A stretch of 64,000 bases of DNA from Metaclostridioides mangenotii (GTDB taxonomy: Bacteria > Bacillota > Clostridia > Peptostreptococcales > Peptostreptococcaceae). Each line of letters opens with the position of its first letter. The stretch's first letter is position 1. The stretch covers positions 310,001 to 374,000 of the forward strand of contig NZ_JAHLOF010000003.1 in the NCBI RefSeq assembly GCF_018917235.1, in the 5' to 3' direction. Made by a program: the position numbers and the translations under genes. This document shows positions 45,454 through 54,114 of the stretch, piece after piece. The notes below the pieces were generated by a model, which was not told where the DNA came from, searched no databases, and saw only the letters and a list, made by a program, of their open reading frames with translations.

Positions 45454-45924
45454 ATGTATGAATATATTTACCCAAATCCGATTCAATTACAAAATTCAAT
45501 AAATATGATAGGTGACTCTATAGAGTCTGAAAAGAAAGATGCACAATATTATCAATGGTTAATTGATAATATTCCAGCCCAGGACCTTAGTTCAAATCAA
45601 GTGAAGCAAATAAAATCTATAATAGAATCTATAAGAAATGATGAACTCAATCATAATAAAATGTTTCAAAATATGTATCATCAACTGACTGGCAACATAG
45701 TGACACCAATTGATGAAGAATTTATGCCACCAGAGAGTTTTGAAGCTGGAATAACAGATGCTCTAATGGGCGAATTAGAGGCTGTTAAAAAATATAGACT
45801 TATTATGTCTGGACTGCCTTCTCTATATTATAGAGATATAGTTTTTAATATATTAACAGACGAATTAAGACATGCGGATTTATATAACTATATATTTACA
45901 AACATACAAACATATCGAATTTAA
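45454..45924 (+). CDS. Ferritin-like domain protein, paralogue 2
   Basis: A 156-residue ferritin-like four-helix protein. ATG 45454 has AGGAGG 7 bases upstream. Both ExxH motifs are intact: Glu64-Leu-Asn-His67 and Glu137-Leu-Arg-His140, with Glu24 and the acidic GELEAV helix as other ligands. It may store or bind iron, or act in oxidative protection; no rubredoxin centre is present. The shared upstream element (CATATATCTATAGTAAAACA) before both paralogues suggests common control. Confidence 0.78.
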   Translation: MYEYIYPNPIQLQNSINMIGDSIESEKKDAQYYQWLIDNIPAQDLSSNQVKQIKSIIESIRNDELNHNKMFQNMYHQLTGNIVTPIDEEFMPPESFEAGITDALMGELEAVKKYRLIMSGLPSLYYRDIVFNILTDELRHADLYNYIFTNIQTYRI

Positions 45925-45933
45925 GAAAGAAAA

Positions 45934-45990
45934 AGAGTAGTAATTAAGCTACCCTTTACTTTATCTACATCAATTTTCTATTTTCTGCAA
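45934..45990 (-). pseudogene. Endolysin 3'-end remnant (copy 4)
   Basis: The minus strand ends ENRKLM and a stop at 45965, followed by the same GTAG...CTAC hairpin that follows the endolysin gene. Only about seven codons and the trailer remain. Confidence 0.6.
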
Positions 45991-46704
45991 TACTCATCAC
46001 CATACACATTATTTCAATAATTTTATATAATATACTAGTGGGACATAACCACTAATTAAAATTATTTGCTTCTAAATTAAATATTAAGTCTATGCTTTCA
46101 TATATTGCATAGACTTTTTATTATTCATAAATTATAAACACTTTTTCTACATAGATTTCATGTAATATGTCAGTGGACAAGAATATAATCTGCTATATTA
46201 TTACTATTAAGTGAATGAGTAAAATACTCTTTTATCACTATTTAAATTGAAAAATCCATTGTTCAGCCTGTATGGTTTGGATAAATTTAATATGCGATGA
46301 TTACTACTAAGATTACCATAATTATAAATAAGGGTAGCTATCAAGCTCAGCTCTCCTTATTACACCTATATAATATTTAAGTCATAATTCACATATTAAT
46401 ATAAAACTACATATTATATATTGATTCTAAAGTTTTGGATCCCTTTTAAATTTATTGTGAGATTCATAAATAACCCCATTACTATGGGATCATAGTTAAA
46501 AATCATCTTTCCTATATATATAATGTGTAGAAATGTAGCATGCCATATTATTAAAATATAATGTGGCATGTTCTTATTATTAAAAATCGTTTTATAATGC
46601 AGTTTCTAAAGTTATAGATTATTTAAATATAAATTTTTTTAAAAATAAGGTATGATGATATAATCTAGTTCCTAAGAATCAAAATATAAATAAGGAGATT
46701 ACAT
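45991..46704. other. Long gene-free stretch with two hairpins
   Basis: About 700 bases without a supportable gene. It holds a terminator (AAGTCTATGC/GCATAGACTT, 46086-46120, T run on the plus strand) and a long hairpin at 46539-46570 (CATGCCA/TGGCATG). A further trace of the endolysin trailer, GGGTAGCTATCAAGCT, is near 46325. The prophage attachment site may be here but I could not identify a duplicated core. Confidence 0.5.
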
Positions 46705-46787
46705 ATGGGAAATTTTCTACTTTTTATTTCAACAGTTGCGGCCCGATAATAATTGCAATCATATATAAAAATCAAAATAGACAATGA
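46705..46787 (+). pseudogene. Frameshifted short hydrophobic peptide gene
   Basis: AAGGAG and ATG 46705 open MGNFLLFISTVAAR and a stop. One added base near GCCC at 46742 would extend it as PIIIAIIYKNQNRQ to a stop at 46785, a 28-residue single-helix peptide with a charged end. This resembles small phage or toxin-type membrane peptides, but no family can be named. Confidence 0.4.
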
Positions 46788-46877
46788 AATAGAGTAAAGT
46801 CATTATTTACTAATTTAAGAATTGAATAAAAAAAATATTTTAATAATTTTAGAATCATATCATAGGAGTGTGATAAC

Positions 46878-46994
46878 TTGAATAACGCAAACGGTTTAAT
46901 ATGGTCATCTTTAATTCTATCCCTTGGTTGTATTGGTTCTTTATTGTTCCATAATTGGATTTACTTAGCTGGTGGGTTAATTTTATCTATTTAG
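46878..46994 (+). CDS. Small 38-residue membrane peptide
   Basis: TTG 46878 with AGGAGTG 8 bases upstream encodes a 38-residue peptide that is hydrophobic throughout (WSSLILSLGCIGSLLF, then WIYLAGGLILSI). Its stop overlaps the hairpin after the endolysin gene, which is convergent. Role unknown. Confidence 0.45.
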   Translation: MNNANGLIWSSLILSLGCIGSLLFHNWIYLAGGLILSI

Positions 46995-47013
46995 GGTAGC
47001 AATTGAGCTACCC
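46994..47013. terminator. Hairpin at the end of the lysis cassette
   Basis: GGGTAGC and GCTACCC form a 7-bp stem. Copies of this hairpin trail three of the endolysin relics. T runs are weak, so termination is not certain. Confidence 0.6.
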
Positions 47014-47019
47014 CATTTA

Positions 47020-47895
47020 CTACATCAATTTTCTATTTTCCAACCACTCTACTACTTTTCTATAAGTCTCTTTAAAGTCATTACCAATAAACTTAGTAAC
47101 ATTGTCTGGGAACTTTTCTAATTCCTTAGATACCCCACCACCTATAGCGTAGGCATTTCTACACATGTAACTCTTGTAATCAGTTATATCTACTATAGTT
47201 GAATTAGTGAGGTATTCTTTCATTATAATAGCAACTGCTTTGTCTCTATCTCCACTATATATTATTGCATTGTCGTATGTCGTCTGTGGAACTGGTGGAG
47301 TTGCATTACCTTCGTCTATTTTAACATCAAATAATCCTTCAACAATTGCTTTGGCCATAGATTCTGCATCATATATTTTTATGTCGTCCAGATCATCAAG
47401 GAAGCAACATTCAACAAGTAGCATTTTCTTCTTAGTTTTTCTTATAACTGCTTTACCGCTTCCATCTTTCAGACCTCTATTTTTAAATCCTAATTTTTCT
47501 ATGCTCTTGCAAATTCTATCTGCATCTGGATTACTTGCATTAGGATTATAAACAAGCACTTCTACGCCTGTAGTGCGACCGTTTCCTCTTTCATCTTTTG
47601 CACCACTATTAAAATGTATACTTAAATTTATATCTGCATTAAATTCGTTATGCTTTGCTACTAATTTATTTAATATATCATTTTGGCTTGTCCCATTGTC
47701 TATAGTACAATCATATACTTTGTTTACATATGGTTTTGCATATTCTTTTATATATTTAACTACTAATCTATCTTGAGTACTTTCTTTCGTAATTATTGTG
47801 TTAGATCTATTATAAACAACTCCTACTGCACCAGAACCAGGTTTACCATCTAAACCATGTCCTCCATGAATTGCTAGACTATTATATTTAATCAT
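47020..47895 (-). CDS. Endolysin: N-acetylmuramoyl-L-alanine amidase
   Basis: A 291-residue phage lysin that cleaves the amide bond between muramic acid and the stem peptide. Residues 1-185 are an Amidase_3 domain with zinc ligands in AIHGGHG (His9/His12 area), SIHFN near 100 and catalytic Glu in LLVECCFL near 167. The C-terminal domain (about 205-291) resembles that of C. difficile phage lysin CD27L, with YSGDRDKAVAI, YAIGGGVSKELEKF and FIGNDFKETYRKVVEWL segments, and is probably wall-binding. The ATG follows AAGGAGGAAT. The last part recurs four times as relics to the left. Confidence 0.92.
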   Translation of the reverse strand: MIKYNSLAIHGGHGLDGKPGSGAVGVVYNRSNTIITKESTQDRLVVKYIKEYAKPYVNKVYDCTIDNGTSQNDILNKLVAKHNEFNADINLSIHFNSGAKDERGNGRTTGVEVLVYNPNASNPDADRICKSIEKLGFKNRGLKDGSGKAVIRKTKKKMLLVECCFLDDLDDIKIYDAESMAKAIVEGLFDVKIDEGNATPPVPQTTYDNAIIYSGDRDKAVAIIMKEYLTNSTIVDITDYKSYMCRNAYAIGGGVSKELEKFPDNVTKFIGNDFKETYRKVVEWLENRKLM

Positions 47896-47909
47896 GTGTT
47901 TATTCCTCC

Positions 47910-48155
47910 TTACTGTTTAAACTGCTTGTACGTTTGATTAACTCCTATAGCTACACCCCAACACAAGATACCTTGCATAATTGATGTAACATTTAGTCCA
48001 ACTAAGCAAATACTAAAAACAATTCCTAGCAATAAAAGTATAATAGGAATATATTTATTATCTAAAATAGGATAGCTTTTGCATGCTACCCCTAATACGT
48101 TAAGTACAACTACAATAATTAATAATTGTTCTGGTATAAAACTCATAATATCCAT
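47910..48155 (-). CDS. Phage holin
   Basis: An 81-residue membrane protein with three hydrophobic segments (about 8-24, 34-50 and 57-72) and a charged C-terminus (TYKQFKQ). Placed between the XhlA-like gene and the endolysin, it is the likely holin that opens the membrane for the lysin at the end of infection. GGGGTG precedes the ATG. The family is probably the clostridial/Dp-1-like holins, assigned by context as much as by sequence. Confidence 0.85.
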   Translation of the reverse strand: MDIMSFIPEQLLIIVVVLNVLGVACKSYPILDNKYIPIILLLLGIVFSICLVGLNVTSIMQGILCWGVAIGVNQTYKQFKQ

Positions 48156-48168
48156 GAAATCACCCCTT

Positions 48169-48402
48169 CTATTTAATTAATCCTGATTGTACCATGTATA
48201 TAAAAAATCCTATAAGTGTTGTAATTAATACACCAACGAGCCACTTTAAGGCTCCTGTTAGGTCTTTTAAATCACTACATAAATTTTCTATCTGTATTGA
48301 AAACTTGGTTTGCTGTTGTTCTATTTTCTCTAGTTTCACTGAGTGAGCTTTTAATTGATTTTCATGGTCGTCTAATTGAAATTTAATTAAATCTTCATTC
48401 AT
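48169..48402 (-). CDS. XhlA-like lysis protein
   Basis: A 77-residue protein with an N-terminal coiled coil (HENQLKAHSVKLEKIEQQQT) and a C-terminal membrane helix (WLVGVLITTLIGFFIYMV), the architecture of haemolysin XhlA, which assists holins. ATG 48402 has GGAG 8 bases upstream. The holin gene follows after 13 bases. Confidence 0.85.
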   Translation of the reverse strand: MNEDLIKFQLDDHENQLKAHSVKLEKIEQQQTKFSIQIENLCSDLKDLTGALKWLVGVLITTLIGFFIYMVQSGLIK

Positions 48403-48439
48403 ATATCAATCTCCAATCATATATTTTAAATTATTACAA

Positions 48440-48960
48440 TAAAAAAGCACCACATAAAGCGGTGCTTTCATGAATTTAAATCTATCACTTAAAGAGGATA
48501 TTCACTTTTAAAGTGAATTTATTTACTCTTGTAAACATTATATTCAACTATTTTATTTTAATACTAAAAAACACCTCTAACGAATTAGTTTAAAGGTGTT
48601 TTGTATGGAAACCCTACATTAGCACTTTGCTTAAGATTTTGCCCAATCTATTTCAGCGCTAATATTATATATTAAATTCGTCTCAATATTATGCATGTAA
48701 AAAGCACCTACAATTGTAGATGCCTTTTAGGAATATATTATAAATGTTGAGAGAAACACTATTAAAGCGAATTTTCTCAAGCCTGTTTATATTATTTACA
48801 TTAATTTTAATTTAATACAAAAAACACCTCTATTTGTAAAGATGCTTCTTAGTGTTACAGAATAACTTTTTTAATTTATAATTAATATCTATTGTCGTTA
48901 TAATATATTTAATCATCCTTACTTTAATACATAAAAAAAGAACCCTACTTAGTATAGTCC
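48440..48960 (-). repeat. Tandem array of degenerate terminator-like hairpins
   Basis: Five hairpins at about 48444-48468, 48566-48602, 48699-48729, 48819-48850 and 48930-48960, spaced 114-130 bases apart. Each has an arm such as AAAGCACC or AAAACACCT and its complement, and each is followed on the minus strand by a T run and a TTAATACAAAAA-like block. The first three are well paired and the last two decayed. They fill the 585-base gap between the fibre and XhlA genes; no gene is seen in it. Confidence 0.7.
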
Positions 48961-48988
48961 TCACTCGTTATTTCCTTAATTTTTTAAT

Positions 48989-50698
48989 TTATTTTGTTTT
49001 CAACTTTTCTATTTCTGTTTTTAAATTCTTTAACTCATTAAATACATCAATACCATCAACAACTAATCTTTTAGTAATAATTGACTGAACAGGTTCGGTA
49101 GATCTACCAATAAAAAATTTCGTATTTGCTGTTGGCATAAAACTAATAGAACCTGGGTCCCCACTTATATTAAGTGTACTGCTATCAGGTGAATTTTTAT
49201 CACCCATTATTTTAAGCGGATAAGACATCGATGTAATTAACTTTGCACAATAAATTTCGCTTATCGGATTGCTACCTGTTCCCATTTTTATTAAAGTTCT
49301 TGGATATCCATCTATCCTTAGCGATTCCCCATCCTTTGATACATTAATTCTATGTCCATCAGGTAAATCGGGATCAGCAAAAATAGAAAATGTATCTGCG
49401 CCTGAAGGTATATAAATTCTTTTGGTTTCAATTTCTCTCGGCGCTATATACTCTCCATCAACGCTACCACTTGTACCTGGTTCACCTTTATCGCCTTTAG
49501 GACCTCGTATTCCTTGAATACCTTGTTCGCCTCTTTCACCCTTTGCACCTTGTATACCTTGTTCGCCTTTATCGCCTTTATCGCCCTTTGGGCCTTGTAT
49601 TCCTTGTGGTCCTATATTACCTTTTTCACCTTTTAGCTCCCCATACTTAAACCAACCATCTTTTTTCCAAATGTACAGATCTCTTTCTACCATATAACAG
49701 TCACCTATGCTATTATCATTTAAATCGTTTGGCAATTCTTCTATAGTATTAAAAACATCTGTTATCTCTAATCCTTCGCCATCTTTCCCCGATAAGCCCT
49801 GTTCGCCCTGAGGCCCCTGAATCCCCTGGTCTCCTTTTGGTCCTTGTATTCCACCCTTTGCACCTTGTATACCTTGTTCGCCTTTATCGCCTTTATCACC
49901 CTTTGCACCTTGAATACCTTGTAATCCAACATCACCTTTAGGACCTTGATTACCTTGTATGCCTTGTTCGCCTTTATCACCTTTGTAAGTTCCACCATCT
50001 TTAAAGTCTTTAGTATTTTCTGAGAATACATAAATATGGCCATTGATTAAGTAACTATCACCAATCATAGCAGTTCCTTTTAATTCTTCTAATTCTTCAA
50101 CTGATGTAAGGACGTCTTTTATATTAAATGACTTACCATCTTTACCATCTACGCCATCTACGCCATTTTTACCATCTGCGCCATCTTTTCCATCTACGCC
50201 GTCTGCACCATTTTCTCCATCTGCACCATCTTTACCGTTAAACTGTTCAGGTTTTTCTATCCAACCCTCAACTACTTTTCTTGCATCTTCGATTTTCTTA
50301 TAATCTATTACAATATTTGTGCCTGCTGCTGCTCCCGTAAATATACTTTTACCTATATCGATTTTAAATATTGGTGACTGTAATGTTCCTGTTGAATCAG
50401 ATATCTTTACTTGTGCTTCGTGTTTTCCGTATTCGCTTAATTGGTCCGAGTTTAGAATGACCTCAAATAATCCCTCTTTAGCATTTAAAACTGATCCCTC
50501 AGCAAATACACCTTTGCTTCCTACGGCCACTACAAGTTGCAAACTTAATCCTGAAGTGTCTCTAATTATTCCGTTAGCATCTAGTATTTGAAACTCATAA
50601 ACTCGGCTATTAGAGTCATATTGCACTGCAAAACAGTCCTGTATAAAACCTTCTCCCATTCTTATTTGATATCTGTGTCTTCCGAATTCTTTTAACAT
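48989..50698 (-). CDS. Collagen-like phage tail fibre/baseplate protein
   Basis: A 569-residue protein. Residues 1-115 resemble the BppU-like N-terminal domain of baseplate upper proteins. Two collagen-type Gly-X-Y runs follow (about 150-190 and 235-300, then 345-415; units [16 protein letters not shown]), interrupted by two copies of a small domain ([12 protein letters not shown]...[13 protein letters not shown] and [13 protein letters not shown]...[13 protein letters not shown]). The C-terminal part is beta-rich and ends in a coiled coil ([15 protein letters not shown]). A trimeric fibre binding the host surface is expected. It follows the Tal gene. Confidence 0.9.
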   Translation of the reverse strand: MLKEFGRHRYQIRMGEGFIQDCFAVQYDSNSRVYEFQILDANGIIRDTSGLSLQLVVAVGSKGVFAEGSVLNAKEGLFEVILNSDQLSEYGKHEAQVKISDSTGTLQSPIFKIDIGKSIFTGAAAGTNIVIDYKKIEDARKVVEGWIEKPEQFNGKDGADGENGADGVDGKDGADGKNGVDGVDGKDGKSFNIKDVLTSVEELEELKGTAMIGDSYLINGHIYVFSENTKDFKDGGTYKGDKGEQGIQGNQGPKGDVGLQGIQGAKGDKGDKGEQGIQGAKGGIQGPKGDQGIQGPQGEQGLSGKDGEGLEITDVFNTIEELPNDLNDNSIGDCYMVERDLYIWKKDGWFKYGELKGEKGNIGPQGIQGPKGDKGDKGEQGIQGAKGERGEQGIQGIRGPKGDKGEPGTSGSVDGEYIAPREIETKRIYIPSGADTFSIFADPDLPDGHRINVSKDGESLRIDGYPRTLIKMGTGSNPISEIYCAKLITSMSYPLKIMGDKNSPDSSTLNISGDPGSISFMPTANTKFFIGRSTEPVQSIITKRLVVDGIDVFNELKNLKTEIEKLKTK

Positions 50699-50752
50699 AT
50701 TATCAAATCCTTTCTATAAATACATAAAAGTGAGATTTGTTACACCTCACTT

Positions 50753-53434
50753 TTATTTAATATTTAATAAATTTTCTATTTTTTCTAATCTCGTTTCTAA
50801 TTCTTTTATTTTTTTATCTTTTTCTTCACTCTTTGTTATTTCTACTTGTAAAGCTCCTGCAATTACTGAAGTATAGTTGTTTAAATTGTAAGCTAAAGCC
50901 CCTTCATTTTCCCCTACTATAATACTTCCCACTAACGTATCAGAAATATCTTGAGCAACGAACCCTAACTTATTTCTGAAATTATTATCTGTACACTCTC
51001 CGTAATATTCATCGTTGTAATTATATTCACATAATTTTAAATCATTTTTAATAAAGCTGTATAAATCATCTGACGTCATGCCTAAATTGATATTATTATT
51101 TTCATTAGGTTGAATTATGTCCTCTTCTACAAAGCTTCTTGATATACTCATTAATTTTGCTTTATATGCCTTTATTGGTTTATTAATATAATGTATATTC
51201 TCTTTAAATTTCATGTCCGAAACCGAACCGTTATCGCCCCATACAGACCTCGCTGATACTTGATTAAACTTAGAGGTCGCTTGGCCAAGGTTCATACCAT
51301 TTCCATCTATCGATGAGTACATTAATATTGGATCTGAACCGTTACTCTCTAGTGTCCTTGTATAAAACCGATCCATTTTTAAACCATAATCATTAACAAC
51401 CGTTTCGGAATCCCCGCTTATATAGAAACGTATTTCTCTATTCCCAACAAATACATAATTATCTGCATCAAATTTCAATCTTATGCCATAATTATTTGAG
51501 TCTATACTCATACAGTTATTGTCCCCAGGGTCATATCCAGGTTCTAATAATACACGTCTATTCGTACCAGGTAATAAAATATCCGTTGTTATTTCCCCAG
51601 CCTTCAATTTTGGTGTAGTAACATTCCCAGAAGTGTCTACTATGAGTTGATTACCAACTTCGTTCCCAAGTATTAAACTTCCGTCTGTGTCTAAATGGAA
51701 AGTTACGTCTCCATAATTATAACCAACGAGTCCTGATAAACCATTAATTACGTTATCCCCAAAGAATACACCACGACTTGAGTTTCCAACATACATTTGA
51801 GGAGTTAGAATCCATTTACCACTTATAGTTGTCGCTGTCTTATTCCAGTCTTGCCACCATTGTGGAAGTGTAGCATTTGTACCATTTAAACCATTCTGAC
51901 CATCTTTTCCATTCTTTCCATCTTGACCTTTTAAATCTTCCTTCAATTCTGGAGTTAGTGTTTCAGGTGTAATTGAACCAGTTCCAAACTCCATAAGTCC
52001 ACTGTCTAAATCTATATTAAAGTTTTTACCTTTTAATGCACCCGCAGTAATAACATTTGCATTTAATACACCGGAGGTTATGTAATCAGCTACTATACTA
52101 CCGTCATTGGTCATGGCCAAACCATATGGACCATTAATACCTGTAGAAGAAAATCCTAATCCATTCTTATTCCATTGCCATACATTCTGCGCTGTCATTT
52201 CATCCTCAGTGTCCATAATTAGAATTCTATCAGGATGTATTCTAACGAACCCACCAAAACCTGTATTAATTAACTCTGTGGCATGATCTTTCGCAGTGTC
52301 TAATACACTTTTACCAGTATCATCTATTTTGTTGTCTAAATCCTTTATTTTACCAACTATATCTGTGAAACTCTTTTGATAATTTCCAATTTCGATTTCA
52401 TTATATTTTTTAGTCAACGGATCAAATTTATAGCTAATTACTCTAGCTGTTATATTTAGATTTTCTTCTTCATGGATTACTGTTACTGTGTCGCCTAAGT
52501 ATACTTTTTCAAGAACTTGAATATTCTTATATTCTTCTGTGCTAGATAATTCAACGAAATCAACTTTATAATTAGCATGAGGTATATCTATATTATTTTC
52601 GATGAACTCCCTTTTAGCAGCTTCTCTTAGAAGTCTGTATGCCTCTTCTAACGGTACAGCTCCTTCGTCATTGCTTGGGTTCTCTTCATCTTCTTTTATC
52701 GCTTTAATATCTCCATATTCAACGATACGTATTTTTGGATGAGGGTAATAATCTATATTTTCACTGTCGATATATTTCTCGGGTAGTAATAAACCATCGT
52801 AGCCTTTCGGCATAATTCTTGTAGCTACCTGAGTATAATCAATATCAGCTTCATAACCGATTAGATTCTTCTTATATCTTATTTGAGTTCCCCTATTTGT
52901 ACCTAATCTTTTATGCATTGTAATATTATAGTTATCTCTTTCAATCTCTCCACCCCAACGTGAAATAAATGTATTATCTTGAGAACTGTCTAAAAGTGCT
53001 TGAACTACGTTATAACGAACTATTCTACAGTTATTTACTGTATCTATGTCAGAATACATTTTAAATGGGTGTTTATATTGACTACCTTCGCTTATTTTAT
53101 ATATAGCGTTTCTTCCACCATTATCTACAATGAAAATATCTTCAATCAAGTTATCAGATAGATCATAAAATAGGTGATAAGCTGTGACGTTATAATAACC
53201 GAGTTCCTTATTAACTTTTGCTATTCTAAAGGGTTGCTCTCCGTTTTTAGGAGTTGGAGAAGTTATAATATTTTCTTTTTCAAGATATTTAGTATAAAAA
53301 ATTGGATACTTAAATGTTAAAGAATATATTCCATTAACTACTTCATAAACTTCAGGATCGATTATAGAATCATCTAATATTTGTAGTCCGTTACTATTAA
53401 ACTCAGTCTCAAATTTATCAAATATTTTAATCAT
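50753..53434 (-). CDS. Tail-associated protein (Tal/endopeptidase) with S74 chaperone domain
   Basis: An 893-residue tail-tip protein. Residues 1-380 match the prophage tail endopeptidase/Tal family (RYNVVQALLDS, GDTVTVIHEE). A middle part carries fibre-like beta repeats and a short collagen-like GQDGKNGKDGQNG run. The C-terminal 140 residues are a peptidase S74 intramolecular chaperone (SDMKFKENIHYI, then LGFVAQDIS) that folds the trimer and cuts itself off, ending in a coiled coil. It overlaps the Dit gene by 4 bases. Confidence 0.9.
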   Translation of the reverse strand: MIKIFDKFETEFNSNGLQILDDSIIDPEVYEVVNGIYSLTFKYPIFYTKYLEKENIITSPTPKNGEQPFRIAKVNKELGYYNVTAYHLFYDLSDNLIEDIFIVDNGGRNAIYKISEGSQYKHPFKMYSDIDTVNNCRIVRYNVVQALLDSSQDNTFISRWGGEIERDNYNITMHKRLGTNRGTQIRYKKNLIGYEADIDYTQVATRIMPKGYDGLLLPEKYIDSENIDYYPHPKIRIVEYGDIKAIKEDEENPSNDEGAVPLEEAYRLLREAAKREFIENNIDIPHANYKVDFVELSSTEEYKNIQVLEKVYLGDTVTVIHEEENLNITARVISYKFDPLTKKYNEIEIGNYQKSFTDIVGKIKDLDNKIDDTGKSVLDTAKDHATELINTGFGGFVRIHPDRILIMDTEDEMTAQNVWQWNKNGLGFSSTGINGPYGLAMTNDGSIVADYITSGVLNANVITAGALKGKNFNIDLDSGLMEFGTGSITPETLTPELKEDLKGQDGKNGKDGQNGLNGTNATLPQWWQDWNKTATTISGKWILTPQMYVGNSSRGVFFGDNVINGLSGLVGYNYGDVTFHLDTDGSLILGNEVGNQLIVDTSGNVTTPKLKAGEITTDILLPGTNRRVLLEPGYDPGDNNCMSIDSNNYGIRLKFDADNYVFVGNREIRFYISGDSETVVNDYGLKMDRFYTRTLESNGSDPILMYSSIDGNGMNLGQATSKFNQVSARSVWGDNGSVSDMKFKENIHYINKPIKAYKAKLMSISRSFVEEDIIQPNENNNINLGMTSDDLYSFIKNDLKLCEYNYNDEYYGECTDNNFRNKLGFVAQDISDTLVGSIIVGENEGALAYNLNNYTSVIAGALQVEITKSEEKDKKIKELETRLEKIENLLNIK

Positions 53435-54111
53435 AGGTATCTCTCCCTTGTTTTATATTCAAGTGTACAGTTGCCTAATGTAATATTATTTTCTCCTGTA
53501 TTTAAAATAGGAAAATCACCAGTCATTTGAGCTAGCATATTTAAACTACCTCTAGTACAAGTAAAAGTTTCTGAGTTGATTTCCACATAATCACTAACAC
53601 CCTTTATATCTACTCTCTTATTATTTAAGGTAAAATAAATATCCCCTTTTCCTGTTAATTTAAAGTATGGTCTACTCTCGTAGGTCCCTAAGTTCAATAT
53701 TTTGTTAGAATGTAGTTCATTTATTAATTCCCCATTACCAGAATAAACGAATGGATCACAATTAAATTTGACTGTAAATTTTCCATAACAATCTATCTCA
53801 TTTTCTATATCGTCAATTTCGACGTTTTTAACTTTATAAAAGTAACCATAATCATCACTAAAACTAAAATTCTTTGCATTAAGTAACCACGCCTTTATTT
53901 GTCTAAGGCGTGGTTTTAATATTTCTTCCATAATGTTTAATTCGACTTCTACTTCTATATCTGAATAACCCTTTTTCCTTGTAAGAGATCCATCACGACC
54001 ATCTACTTCTATTTCTTCTACTCGCATTGAAGGAGTAGGGATTTTAGGCCTTTCGTATACTGATAAACTGTATTTAGATGATGATATGCCATCTACTATT
54101 ATTCTTAACAT
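53431..54111 (-). CDS. Distal tail protein (Dit)
   Basis: A 226-residue protein of the siphovirus distal-tail family, connecting the tail tube to the tip. It shows VDGRDGSLTRKKGYSD and the NCDPFVYSGNGE segment near residue 130 typical of Dit N-terminal domains, followed by a small galectin-like end. Three bases separate it from the tape-measure gene; it overlaps the Tal gene start by 4 bases. Confidence 0.9.
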   Translation of the reverse strand: MLRIIVDGISSSKYSLSVYERPKIPTPSMRVEEIEVDGRDGSLTRKKGYSDIEVEVELNIMEEILKPRLRQIKAWLLNAKNFSFSDDYGYFYKVKNVEIDDIENEIDCYGKFTVKFNCDPFVYSGNGELINELHSNKILNLGTYESRPYFKLTGKGDIYFTLNNKRVDIKGVSDYVEINSETFTCTRGSLNMLAQMTGDFPILNTGENNITLGNCTLEYKTRERYL

Positions 54112-54114
54112 ATT

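Noticed and set aside
48440..48960. CRISPR-like array
   Set aside because: Units are too long, degenerate and hairpin-based; no short identical repeats with unique spacers.
49768..50043. Lys-Val-rich ORF inside the collagen-like gene
   Set aside because: It is the off-frame reading of the Gly-X-Y DNA repeats, with unnatural composition.
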